Position numbers and translations under genes: made by a program. The notes beneath the pieces are model-generated. The model made no database searches. It was not told the origin of the DNA and worked only from the letters and a program-made list of their open reading frames with translations. Below are positions 48,174 to 59,397 of a DNA stretch of 64,000 nt, piece by piece; position 1 is the first letter of the stretch, and every line of letters starts with the position of its first letter. Source of the DNA: Balamuthia mandrillaris (Eukaryota > Discosea > Longamoebia > Balamuthiidae); contig JAVKOQ010000227.1 in the NCBI GenBank assembly GCA_031835245.1, positions 1 to 64,000 on the forward strand, given 5' to 3'.

Positions 48174-48349
48174 GGTCGTTACTTCTGGCTTTGGGGTAGC
48201 TACCACCGCCCACCCAACCACAACCACTGGCTGCCCAGCGAAGCTCCTGCCCACACACGCACGCACGTTTGCCTATTCTCTCTCCCTATTTAAATTTCTG
48301 TCGACAGCGCTACGTGCTCCACTACTGTACCGGTGGGAGCAGGAGATGT

Positions 48350-49583
48350 TTATTTTGGTGTTTTAGCATCATGGGCAGCAGCACCAGCATCAGGGCCAGC
48401 GGCGGGAGGCATCGCTCCGTCGGGAATCTGGGTGCTGGCATTGCTATCTGCTTGTTGATGTGCTTCTTTGGAGGAGGTAGCCGTTACCACCACAGAGGGC
48501 AGTTCACTAAAGTTGGATGAAACGTCGCTCCCAAACTCAAACGCACTATCTGCGCTTTTTATAGGAACGTCGCTGTGAACGGCGGAGTCACCAACTTGAA
48601 GGGGTGAGGAGGTGTTTGGACTATAGCTTTGGTTCTTTGTCTGTTTCGCTCTTGTCACAGTGGTCGCTTTTCGTGAAGCGGGTAGCGTTGGACTACTGTT
48701 TTTGGTTTGTGTCTTTGCAACCTTGCTTGAGTGCGAAGAGGAGAAGGTAGTAGGAAGGGGTGCTAGTTTTGGTCTAGAAATAGGGAAAGCCGTTGTACCT
48801 GAAGTTGCAGCAGCGGGTGTAGTGGATTGGAAGGCGAATTGCTGTGGTTGCCCGTTGTTGGGAGAAGAACCTTTGTTTTTGCCGTTTTGTAAGCTGAATT
48901 GGGCTGTATAGGTGACGCCTGTTGCAGCTGACGAATTTAACTTGGCAGCCTGAGCTACTGCTGCCATGCGAGCTGCCATCTGAGCCATCTGCGAGGCGCT
49001 CTGGTATTTGACTGTTAGTTATATGTAGCAATGCTATAAACAGCAATCAAAAAGGAGGAGAATAGCCAACCACTTGTTGTTGCAACAGAGCCAAAGGGGT
49101 AATATTTTGGGACAAAGGATTAGCGTTGGGAATGACTTGGGCAGGACGCACAGTCGCCTCGGAAGGGGTGTCAGCATCGGCAGTGAAAGAATTTGAAGAA
49201 GAGGAGGAGGTGGAAGACGAAGATGAAGAATGTAACTTGGTTGCCCTTGTAGTGGTAGTGGCATTCAACTCGGTGCTGGAGGGAAGAGAACTAGTTTTAG
49301 GCGCAATTGATGTAGTGGAAGAGGCAGGATGGGAGGCAAAGGTAAACGTCTTCGACGTCCATGACGACATAAGGGCTGCCTGAGGCTGAGGCTGCAAAGG
49401 TAAACGTCTTCGACGTCCATGACGACATAAGGGCTGCCTGAGGCTGAGGCTGCAAAGGTAAACGTCTTCGACGTCCATGACGACATAAGGGCTGCCTGAG
49501 GCTGAGGCTGCAAAGGAGACACCTGGCGAAGGCAACGAAACCAAACGTGGGCTGGCAATCATGAGGAGGAAGGATCTCAGCAT
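48350..49583 (-). CDS. Low-complexity Ser/Ala-rich protein with 58-bp repeat, unrecognised
   Basis: Two exons: about 49583-49074 and 49000-48350, joined by a GT-AG intron. The start (MLRSFLLMIASPRLV, ATG at 49581-49583) is uncertain because the plus-strand gene begins 55 bp away. Exon 1 runs through three perfect 58-bp repeats, then SHPASSTTSIAPKTSSLPSS and Ser/Thr-rich text with NPLSQNITPLALLQQQ. Exon 2 starts SASQMAQMAARMAAVAQAAK, a Met/Ala/Gln helix, then Ser/Thr/Lys-rich disorder, ending AHDAKTPK. It could be an RNA-binding or transcription-associated disordered protein; no domain supports a function. The continuous frame over 1.1 kb and the clean intron argue it is real. Confidence 0.45.
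49341..49514 (-). repeat. Three perfect tandem copies of a 58-bp unit
   Basis: Copies begin at 49341, 49399 and 49457 and are identical base for base. As 58 is not a multiple of three, successive copies are read in different frames of the same ORF, giving three different 19-20 residue peptides. Total length 174 is a multiple of three. The motif gcaaagg occurs at both the outer edge and the internal junctions. Confidence 0.97.
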
Positions 49584-49637
49584 GAGGTCCCCACCAGCAA
49601 GGCTCAACAGAGACGCAGCCTTTTGTCAGTGGTTGAC

Positions 49638-50712
49638 ATGCACCGCATCCAAGAGGAAGAACTTCGTAGGGAGGACGAACGGAAAGAAAGCCTGAGAAAA
49701 GAGGCAGAGCAGAAGAAAAAACTGGAGGAGTACAAGAGAAAAACTCAGCCATGGCTTTATATGTGGGACTTTGATGAGCAACAAGGAGATACCCAGATGC
49801 GAACCCAAGAGCAGAGCCTTTCGCTGGCACCGCCACCGAACGATCCCGCGGACTCTGTGGGTGCCAACAACTATTCCCGCCATCATGAGGAGGTTTGGTT
49901 AACTTTTCCCAAACTCTGCTGCTTGATACCTTGTTAAGAGCGTTATTACCCAACAAAACAAGCAGCAGAGCATCGCTCCCGTCATTAATGCCACCACTAC
50001 TACAACTTCCGCAGCCCCAGGTTCAGCTGTGGACGAACTGGAGAGTATCCTCCATTCACTGGAGGTAACTTGCCAACAGGAGGCAGAACGGGAAAATGGA
50101 CACACACAACCAAACAAACCTGATACTCGACTTCCAATACCAATCCTAATTCCTCTCACTTCTCCCCTCTCTATGGAAGATGCGAAGCTGAAGCTAGCTG
50201 ACCTTGAACGTGGGTGGAGGCTAGACGAGATTAGTAACGCACTCTGCAATGTCTACCTCGTTTCATCCTACAAAGAAGGCCTTCGTTTCATGCAAGACCT
50301 GATGGAGCTCTCTGACAGGGAAAATCTGCCTTATCCCAAAGTATCCCTTCACCATTGCTCCGAAGAAAAGGAGGCATTCAACGTGACCGTTGAGGTTATT
50401 AGCCTATGCGGGGTGACCACCAAGACCTTCATGCACGCCGCGCAGATCGACCAACTTCCATTCCCGCCTACCAACCACACTGCAGCGTTACTGAGTGCGC
50501 CTCACCCATACGGAACGCCTCAGAGCCCCCACACCCTCGTCAAGAAACTAAGGATGGCGAAAGGCAACCTCAGCACTCCCAGAGAACGATTGGACCAGTT
50601 TGAGGAATTCTTGGAGGCAGCGCAGGCAGGCGATGTGCCCACCATGTACGAAATTGGGCTGCGACTGCTAAAGGGGTATGCCAGAAACGAGTTTGTTGTT
50701 TCTGCCAAGTAG
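49638..50712 (+). CDS. Protein with pterin-4a-carbinolamine-dehydratase-like domain
   Basis: Two exons, 49638-49892 and 49969-50712. The N-terminal part is a charged helix (RREDERKESLRKEAEQKKKL) followed by WLYMWDFDE. The second exon carries, at about 50180-50470, a PCD-like fold: a conserved Trp (ERGWRLDEI), FMQDLMELSDRENLPYPKVS, LHHCSEEKEAFNVTVEVISL and GVTTKTFMHAAQID. It fits the published PCD motif (E/D/K/H-x3-H-H/N-P/C/S-x5-6-aromatic-x9-H/W-x8-15-D) except that the third catalytic His/Trp is Cys. PCD recycles the tetrahydropterin cofactor of aromatic hydroxylases and can act as a coactivator. The C-terminal 80 residues (FEEFLEAAQAGDVPTMYEIG) are helical and extra to the usual about 100-aa enzyme. 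Activity is doubtful. Confidence 0.6.
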
Positions 50713-50793
50713 CAGTAGTTTTGCATTGTTGTTGCACATTTTTGATGAAGAGCGAAGGAAGAAACAGGTAATTTTACAATAGGAACAAACAAA

Positions 50794-50799
50794 AATAAA
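50794..50799 (+). terminator. AATAAA poly(A) signal of the PCD-like gene
   Basis: The hexamer lies 82 nt after the stop and 38 nt before the stop of the convergent MFS gene. Confidence 0.5.
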
Positions 50800-50836
50800 A
50801 TAAGATCACAACAACAAATAACAAGCGGTTGGTTTT

Positions 50837-51740
50837 TTAGGCTCGCTTACCGCCTTCGTTTTCATGTTCAAGAACTCCTCGGTCATCAAGCACCTCCACC
50901 ACGTGCAAACACTTTCGTCTGGACTTGCCTCCCTCCGCCTCTCCATCGCTATCACACGGCTCCACAAAGAGCAGATCTTCCAACTCGATGTGCTGCGGCG
51001 ACTCAGTGGAGCAGTAATCTTCTTCCTCGTCGCTGTCGGTACAATGGTTGCTTTCATGAACGCGTCGCCGCTCTCCCTTTAGAGTGATCCTCTGCACCAA
51101 AATGCTGGCCCCTACGAACAACATGCCCGAAAGCAGAAATATGGCCTTGTAGCCGATATGTTCCACTCCGGCTTGGTTGCTCAGTGGTTGAAGGTTATCT
51201 AACAAAAGACCTGCCAACGCTGGTGCCACCAGCTAATGTTTTTTGTTAACGGTTAGAAGGGGCATTATGACATTAAAAAGAGAGAAGAAGAAGAAAAGAA
51301 GAAGAACAAGAAGAACCAGAACAAGAAGAACGTACAGTGGGTAAAGTCCAAGATATGTGCCACACACCCATATCTTTGGCGTAGCTTTTAGAGGAAGGGA
51401 GCACATCACTGACCAATGCAAAATCCACACTGTCAATATGAAAATAATTCAGTTTAGGGGTGGTGTAAAGCAGTGAGCGAGATCAACAAACAACAAACTA
51501 CGAAACCTTGTATAAGCGCCATAGCCAACCCCAAAAATAAGACCAGAGACCACCAAGAGCCAATATGGATGAAATACTAACAAGGCAATTGGCACAAACG
51601 CCATCAGCCCATTTGATACATAGATAACCACTTTTCGTCCACATTTATCCGAAGCAATGCCTTAGAACAACAGGAAGAAAAATAATTATTACGTCATGTT
51701 CAAGTTCTAGTGCATAAGAGACAAGAACAAAGGAGAAAGC

Positions 51741-51783
<43 letters not shown>

Positions 51784-53887
51784 GGGGGGGAGGAGGAGGA
51801 GGAAGATGCTAATTACCTCCAATGAGAGAACTGCCAAGAGCGCCCAGTGTGACATTCAATGCAAATACAGAAGCTGCAGCTTCTGGGCCAGCAACTTCCA
51901 ACCCCAGAAAACGATACGGCCGTTCAACGGTGTCTCTAATAAAATATTGAAGGAACTGGGAGTACCAACGTAAGAGAAAGGAAATAGAGGAAATAGAGGA
52001 AGGAGCAAAGCGTACCTGAATGACGATTTGAAAACCGGAGCTAACCAAGAATCGAGTGCAAAATACCCAAAAGAAATTGCTATTGAGGAACGGAGCGCAC
52101 ATGTCTTTTAAGAAACCAAGAGAAAGGGCTGATATGTGCATGAAATCATCGCTAGAATCATCTATGAGTCTGTAGTAGTTCTCATCATCCGCAAGATAGA
52201 GTTCCTCCGATGAGTCGCCATTTCTTTGGTCATCTTGTCGTACCGTCATAAAGCACCGTTGCTCTCTTGTGATCAATACTGTTCCTAACATTCCTAAAAT
52301 CTGCACACCTGCAAGGAGAAAGAAGGCTCCTGGTACCGTTACATAGTCCAAAAAGAATCCCAGCACCCCTGTAGTTAATGGAGTGTCGTGTCATCATTAT
52401 TTTGTTCAAGAAAAACGAAAACAACAAGAAATAAGAAAAAACAAAAACGCACCGCCGCCTAGAAGATTGCCAAACATGGTCATAAGGCCAATCCAGCCAG
52501 AACACATGCCGAGCTGCTTGTCAGGAACGATGTCAGGGACCAAAGCGGTGTAAGGAGCAGAAGCCACAGCATCGAAGCATGCAACGAGAGCATAGGAGAG
52601 GCAGTAGGGCACTACCCATGTAACGCCCTCCCGTCCCACCAGCGGAAATAGAAGCAAATGGGCTGAGAGCAGAACAGCGCCTACCCCAAGAAATGGCAGC
52701 CTTCTTCCCACTGGAAAGCAAAAGTGGGATTTTATACTAGTCCTGTCACTGTTTATGTTGGTTTAAGTTTTTTGTTCGAGTAAGTAACGACAAGAAAGGA
52801 CAGATATGATATGCAAGAAAGAGCAGAAGAAGGAGAAGAAGCACATGAAGAGGAATAGCATAACGAGAAGAGCAAGTAGCAAGAAGCAAGAAGAATGAGG
52901 AAAGAACCTGAAACTTCCAATAAGAGGAAAGGCAACGATGGAAGTGAGAGCGCCAGCCAAGGTAACGATACCAACGGTGGTGCCTTTGTAGCCCTCTCCA
53001 ACCATGGTAAGCACTTGATTGGGCAGTAACAAGATGAGAAACGCCGACCAAAACGTGCCCCTCGAGAACCAGTACAGACATAAGAAGAAGAGGCGGAGTT
53101 GACTAAGCTTTCCCTTCATCTCCTGCGGCATATCTGCTATGTTACGATATACCGATCGTTTCTTTTTCTTTTGTTTGTTGCCGTTGCTGCTGCTTCCGTT
53201 GTTTGTGCTGTTGGTAGAGGAGGAATGTAGTGCGTTTGGTTGTTGGCCTTGCAGTTGCGGGGATTGTGGTTGTTGGTTCGTTGCTAAAGTAAAAGAGGCA
53301 GAAGTAGGAGTGGTAGGAGAAGAAGAGGCGTCAAAAAAGTCGTTGGTTGTGGGAAGAGTTGGAAAAGAGAAGGAAGAGGGAAGGGAGGCGGTAGAAGAGG
53401 GAGCCGAGGGGGAGGACGGAGAAGAGAAGAGAGGCAGCAAAGAGGAGGAAGAGTGGAGCTTGTTGCGGTAGATGCTAAAGTCAAAGCCGTTCACTCCGCC
53501 GATGCCAACGCTCCTCATGGTGACCTTGCCCAAGCTTTGGCTTCGATAGTGGTGTCCCTTTTGGCCTTTCCTCTGTTGTTGCTGTTGTTTGGTTGCTCCT
53601 CCTCCAACTGCGCCACTACTTCTCCGTATGTTTCGTATGGCAGCGACGCCTTTGCCAATGCCTCTTCCAGTGCTGTTGGCCAACGCGGCAGAGGCCTTGC
53701 CCAGAGCGGATCCCATTTTGAAGGCAACAGAAGAAGAGGAAGCAGAGGAGGAGGAAGAAGAACTTGAAGAGGAGGAATGAGTAGAGGCGGAAGGTACGCC
53801 TACAACATTTTCTTCTGCCTCCTGGAACTTGTCTTCTTGCCCAAGTCCAAGCCAGCCGCTGCTGTCGTAGCTGTTATTACGTCTCAT
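50837..53887 (-). CDS. Major facilitator superfamily transporter
   Basis: A 12-span secondary transporter; substrate unknown. ATG at 53885-53887. About 230 cytosolic residues come first, with long Ser, Gln and Asn runs. The membrane part starts LRLFFLCLYWFSRGTFWSAF, then KGTTVGIVTLAGALTSIVAF. A motif-A-like loop ends GRRLPFLGVGAVLLSAHLLL; then LSYALVACFDAVASAPYTAL with VPDIVPDKQLGMCSGWIGLM, and GVLGFFLDYVTVPGAFFLLAG. A loop with acidic residues separates the halves; the second half has FWVFCTRFLVSSGFQIVIQ, GGIASDKCGRKVVIYVSNGL and a last span pair near 51.1 kb. The C-terminal 80 residues are hydrophilic and acidic. Eight or more exons. The pattern recalls MFS proteins of the GPH or uncharacterised bacterial type, but I cannot place it further. 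Confidence 0.85.
51744..51781 (-). repeat. (GA)n microsatellite in MFS gene intron
   Basis: GA run followed by G9 and GGA repeats; CT in the sense strand of the gene. Confidence 0.95.
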
Positions 53888-54208
53888 CTTCGTTCTTCTA
53901 TTTGTTGTTGTTGTTCCAGTTTTGCTTTGGTTTTTTTAAAAAAACGAAAACCGTTCTTGCAATGGGCTCGAGCTGCTACCAGTACTTGCAACTGACTGAC
54001 TCTCGTTTCTCCCCTCCTCACAGGCAACGCCACCGCCGGTTGGCAAGAAGAAGAAAAGGCTACCTACCGCTGCGGCTATTTTTTTTTTCTTTCTGACAAG
54101 AATGAAAAGGACAAACAAACAAAAAAAAAAAAATTAATTTTTAGCGCCCCGATTGAGGGGTTGTTTTTAGAATTAATCTTTAAAAGGAAGGTAATTAAAT
54201 TTCCATGG

Positions 54209-54286
54209 TTAATTGCTAAGGACGATGCTGGCCATCCCCCCCCCCCCCCTTTTGAAGGGATATGGCCACTTTTAGCAATGGTTAAT
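54209..54286. repeat. Imperfect inverted repeat around a C14 run
   Basis: The left arm (54209-54235) and right arm (54262-54286) pair imperfectly through TTGCTAA/TTAGCAA and GGCCAT/ATGGCC. A run of 14 C (54236-54249) sits in the loop. It lies 10 bp past the Slo channel stop, in its probable 3' UTR. Upstream to the MFS ATG (53888-54208) I see no gene. Confidence 0.7.
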
Positions 54287-54295
54287 CCCCTTTGG

Positions 54296-57200
54296 CTATT
54301 TCTCTTTCTTGCGTCCCAACAAACTCAACTTTCGTTTCTTCTTTTGCTTGGGAGCTTGAACTCTATCGGGATTTTGTCCTGTTTCGTGTTTGGCTTGTTC
54401 ACCATCATTGGAGCTGCTGGCACCGTCTCCGTCATCCAGAGCGCTTGTCCTGTCCTCACTTTCTGCATCGCCATCATAAAGCCAGGCTGCTTGCATGTCC
54501 TGCTTCTTCTTCTGCCACTGTTTGTCCTTCATAAACTCGGGCTCAGAGAGAGCCATGAGGAACACTTTGTCGTCGGAGAGCAAGGTGGTACGAGGATGTG
54601 GGTTCGTGTAAACATAACGTTCAGCTGCTTTCTGATTGTCCACCAGATATTCGTCAAAGCATTCCCAATGGTGGCCCTCTGTTTGTTTTACAATTTTCGT
54701 TAGATAACATCCACATTGGGGAAAGAACAGATCTTTGGGAATTTTTACCCTCATCTCCTTGTTTGGTTTTCTCGGCATCCGAATCCTCTTCGATCTCTTC
54801 TTTGTCATCATCGCTGCTGTCGTTGTCGCTGTCGGAATATTCCGCTGATGGCGCGTGACGTTCACTCTTTGAATTCTTCCTGCGATAGAGTGCCACCGCT
54901 AGGCCTGATTTCTGTGTCAACATACGACAGAACAATTTCTTAAAGGACTTTCCCACCAGCCCTGATGGCACAGATACAGCCCAAAGGTTACAACCACCTT
55001 GAAAACCTCTTAAGTTAATAACAATTTAACAATGAGAGAGAGAGAGAGAGAGCCTTACAAAGACGTTCCATCAACGTAGTTCCGCAACCCGTCAACAGTT
55101 TGATCATGTGCAACATGCGAGGACTCCAAAAGAGCTACAAAGAAAACATGATTCGAATAAGCCGTTCGCTGCTGCAGATGTAAACAAGGATACCGAGTTT
55201 TATACGCACTTGAATCAAAACAGAATTCATGAGAGAAGGGGTGTAGAGGCGACCTGCAGCAAATGGACCCAAAAAGTTATAAGTGCTGTGGGGTGACGTG
55301 CTGTACAGCTTGGCGAGCCTCTTCATGTATGTGTCTGTTGTTTCTTCTTCCGAGAAACGCATGTTTTGGGCATCGGCTTTTTCCATCAATCAACATAAAC
55401 GAGCATGAGTAAAAACATTTTGGGAGGGGAGGATAATGAGAGAAATGAAAGAATAAAGAGAGTAACAAAGGAAAATTACCAATAGACGTCAGCGCAATTT
55501 TCTCCGGCCAAAAGGCTTGAATCGTTCGCAACGTGAACAGCTTCTCAGCGTCTATCAATGTCTTCTCTTCGGAGGAGGAGCTCTCATTGTCGTTGTTGTT
55601 ACTAGATGGTTTGTCCAAAATAATGATTCGACCGGCCTTTGCAACTCCTGCACGATGCAAGTCTCGCTCCTCGAGGCCGCTTCCTTGTACGAAGTATATG
55701 TGAGGAAATAGGGACAGTTTCACCCAGAGTTCGGATGCTGGAGGGATAGGGCTGAGTATCACGATTCTTCGAGGAAAGCGAATGTTACGCCCTCGCAATC
55801 CCAACACCAACGTTTCCAGACCCACGCGCCATCTGTTGTTGTACCGAGAAGAGTTGTTTAGTTGCAAACAGCTTCAGACAAAGAGACCATAACATCAAAT
55901 GAAGGTAAATGCCAGCGATGCAAGATCAACGAACCCAATGAGCAAGACATGGTTTTCGAAGCGAATGATAGGGACAATGGGTGGAGAGTCGCCTTCCAGA
56001 ATAGCGTTATAAGGTGGATTCAGGTAGAACAGAGATCCCCATATATCGTCCCCAGCTGATACAAGGATCAGTACTGACAGAGGGAGAGAGAAAAAGGAAT
56101 ATACAAACTCGATGGGCGCAAACATCTTTTGCGCAAAGCAGTCCAAACGTCGATTTTGTGGAAATTATGCTGCGTCAGTTCCTCCATGCTCAACGTCGGC
56201 TGGGATACCACCTCAATCCTACTTCCCAGACCAATCTATGCTTTGGTATGAATAACAACAGGGCCAATAATAACGAAACGAGCACAGAGGGCGAGAACGT
56301 ACATCGACCAGATATTGGGGTTTCATAATGGCTCTCGCGATGGCTCTCCTAACGTGTAGAGCCGTTCTTCCTGGTTTGTTGATGTTTGTTAGTTTTTCCA
56401 GCTCCACTTCCTTTAACATCTTCTGCACAGCAAGTCGCTTTGCCGCCTCGTCCCCACTGTCATCTGAGGTAGCTGGTATTTCTTCAGCGGCAGTGCCTGG
56501 CGGGTTCTTCTCTCCCGGGTCGCCACCTAAGTCGTTCAAGGCAGCGAGCGTCATTTGAGTTTCTTTTCTTAGCAGGCGTCTCATTTTTCTCATTTTGTTA
56601 TCATTTCCTTGATACTTGGCTTTCTTTGCCAACAGGATATCGTGAAGATCGATGGCTTGCAACACATCACTAGAGGGAGATATCACAGCAGCCATCTCAC
56701 CGCCTTGAATCACGTACTCGGTGGGGAGCATGACCAGAGCTCCTCTTTGGTTGGCTATTTGTACATTATTCTTGGCGTCTTTTAACCTAACTGTGGAGTT
56801 CTTCATCGAACCCAAAAGAGTTGGTCCTCTAGAGGTCTTAGCTGAAGGGTCTTCAATGGTGTCGTTGAGGAGCGACGGATTGACGCATTCTACTCCTAGC
56901 AAAAGTACATGGTAGTATTTGAACAGCAACTGCGAGTCATAAGAAAATGGGATGTAAGATAAGGTTAGAGCAGGAAGGCTGGAACGAATCTGGCGTATTG
57001 CACCTTTGCTGCCTCCGAGAAATGTAATCCTTTGAAGGAAAGTGGCAATTCTTCCAGCGCATAGAGCTGGTTCGCTGTTCCCTTTACTGTGCCATATGCA
57101 TCCAGGTTGTAGGTTTAAAAAAACCACAGAAACATCAAGTGAACAAAAGTCATGAGGGGCTTTCAAATGCAAATCAACAACAAATATAGAAATAAACCAT

Positions 57201-58560
57201 ATTCTTCTTGCCACCCGCCTCGGCGCCGCCGTTTGCGTCTTTCCATGTTATTTGACTGGGGAGCGCTGACCCTCAAAAGGTTTGTTAGAAACGTGGAGAA
57301 GCCTGGACAGTGGCAACTTTGAGCAAATATAGCCTATCAGTCATAAGGGAATGAGTAATGGTTTTGAATAAACATGCCGAAAAGGAAAAAATCGTAATGT
57401 AAAGAGCATCACACCATGTTAATGCTATTAGAAGAGAACAGCACGTCGCGCCCCCTTATCAACGGCTAGATTGATTGAAGAGAAATGAGCTCACCACAGA
57501 GACATTAAAATGTGGGGCTGGATATAAAGATAGTTACAGTGCTAATGGTGCCTGGGTCGTTTTGTAGCTGTAAAGCGACAGGAATGTCTGATGAATAGGC
57601 CTTCACGGCTAGGTACGTCAACAATGAAACTGGTCAAAGCACGGTTAACATTACTTTAAAATTAGGGGAAAACATAAAATCAAAAAGGAAAGGGAGAATG
57701 TCACCTTGGTCGGTGGATCCATCAGCAGAGGAACCGCTGAAAATATAGCAATATTCTGCATCAGAAAGCATTGCTCTCTTCAAGTCGGAATCACTCTGAA
57801 AGGGCGGTAAGAAACTTGAATCAATAATTTAGAATAACTACGGCGTACAGTGGGTGAGCCCTGCAGGTAAAACAAGCGGTGCTTATACTTTGACTTTTTA
57901 AGAAGCACTTCCATGTCAGGACTTGGTTTGTTTGACGTTAAGATAACAGCTTGCATGACGTTGGCAGAAGGATTAAGTTCCTTTTATCACAACTGCCAAC
58001 TTAGAAAGCGAGACAATTAAAGAATAACATGTGCAAAGAGATTACCGACCTCATTGAATAACTCCTCGACAGTTTCAATATCAGGCTCCTGACCCAGAAA
58101 CACAACGTGGAGAGGAGGACGGAACCAGCGCTTGGTGTATACGCGAAGGAAGTAGTCCTTGCTTTGCGCCATTACATTGAAGAACTTTGCCAGTTGGTAA
58201 GGCAGAAGAATGTAGGATAAAATAATGAGCACCACAACAGCCATCTTGCCTTGATCTGTAACCGGGGTTATGTCACCATAGCCTACAGTGCTGTACGTCT
58301 TTTCAAAAAGTAACTATACAAGCCAAATACGTGGATAGCAACACAAAAAGGGGATGGCACGTACGACAACGATGTACCATAATACAATATGAAAGTCCAA
58401 TTGAAAACCATCCCATAATTCCTCTATCAATTGCACCAGTGCTGTACTGATAAATACAAGACTCAGCATCATTATTGCTATCTTGAGTGCTTGTCGTGTA
58501 ACAACTGGGGTGAAAAAGCCGTCAGCACCAAATTGTAAGACAAAAGCACTGAGCGTAGAG

Positions 58561-58622
<62 letters not shown>

Positions 58623-58849
58623 GAGGGTGGTTAACACACGATCTTTGAAAAGATAAGCAGCCCGGACTGTCCGAACGACTCGTAATGCCCTCAGCATTCT
58701 TAACGGAGTAAATCGAACGCTCGTATTATCAGCATATGACCACGTGATCAACGAAACATAGACCGGAAGAACCGTAAGAAAATCTATGATCGACATCAGG
58801 CCAAAGAAATGCTTCACTCTAAGGCGATAACGGTTATAAGAAATATCAG

Positions 58850-58886
<37 letters not shown>

Positions 58887-59397
58887 CTTGTTGCGGGCTA
58901 TATACATGAAAATGGCGTAATCAATTGTAAAGCAGGTAGTCATAGCGACGTCCAACATGAACAGCCACAAAGGGATCGTCTCATAGTAGGTGGTCGCGGC
59001 ATAATGTATCAGGGACAAGAAGGTGATTACCAATTGAAACAAGTTCTAAGAAGGATTATGCAGAACGTAAGTCAGTTAATATTCTTTCTTTTAGCTATTG
59101 ATGATTAAAACAAGTCACCCAAATATGAGAGAAAACAGTTTCATTCATGAGATATCTTAGCTTCTTCCTGAAACGATGCTCTTTGATCCAAAATGAAGCG
59201 GTCTTCTTCATAAAGGGCAGGTAACATGGCGTCCGTTTGACACACCAGAGTAAACAGAATAGAAGAGGAACAGCCACCAATGGTATTCCCAACACTATCC
59301 AAATGATCATTGTGTCCTCCCAAAAGTTGTCGAAGGGATCATCATTGTCATTCGCCCTATATGCTGTTATAGGTGGAGGAGGAGGTGGGGCTGCCAT
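54296..59397 (-). CDS. Slo/BK-type voltage-gated K+ channel with two RCK domains
   Basis: A large-conductance potassium channel. ATG at 59395-59397. A Pro-rich extracellular tip precedes an S0-like span (TMIIWIVLGIPLVAVPLLFC), as in Slo1. S1-S3 follow; S4 is RFTPLRMLRALRVVRTVRAA with repeated Arg. The filter TVGYGD is at 58272-58289. RCK1 begins HVVFLGQEPDIETVEELFNE, with VILTSNKPSPDMEVLLKKSK and HRLFYLQGSPTSDSDLKRA. A long linker (56.2-57.0 kb) is partly charged. RCK2: FENHVLLIGF, ETLVLGLRGRNIRFPRRIVI and HIYFVQGSGLEERDLHRAGV. After DAQNMRFSEEETTD comes NFLGPFAAGRLY (BK: LTQPFACG), then LFCRMLTQKSGLAVALYR and AERYVYTNPHPRTTLLSDDK with VFLMAL, matching the BK C-terminus. The tail is basic (RKKEK). 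About 17 exons. Confidence 0.92.
55031..55052 (-). repeat. (GA)n microsatellite in Slo intron
   Basis: Short pure GA run on plus; CT in the sense strand. Confidence 0.9.
58564..58617 (-). repeat. (GA)n microsatellite in Slo intron
   Basis: 54 bp of pure GA between the S4 and S5 exons; CT in the sense strand. Confidence 0.97.
58857..58882 (-). repeat. (GA)n microsatellite in Slo intron
   Basis: GA run just after the exon that encodes IARNK; CT in the sense strand. Confidence 0.95.

Noticed and set aside
47846-48258. Two further open frames antisense or out of frame within UBIAD1 exon 1.
   Set aside because: The UbiA frame has family motifs and correct splicing; the others do not.
49297-49956. 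219-codon minus ORF covering the 58-bp repeat and the first PCD-gene exon.
   Set aside because: Its 5' half is antisense to the plus-strand exon; the frame starting at 49583 joins the downstream exon better.
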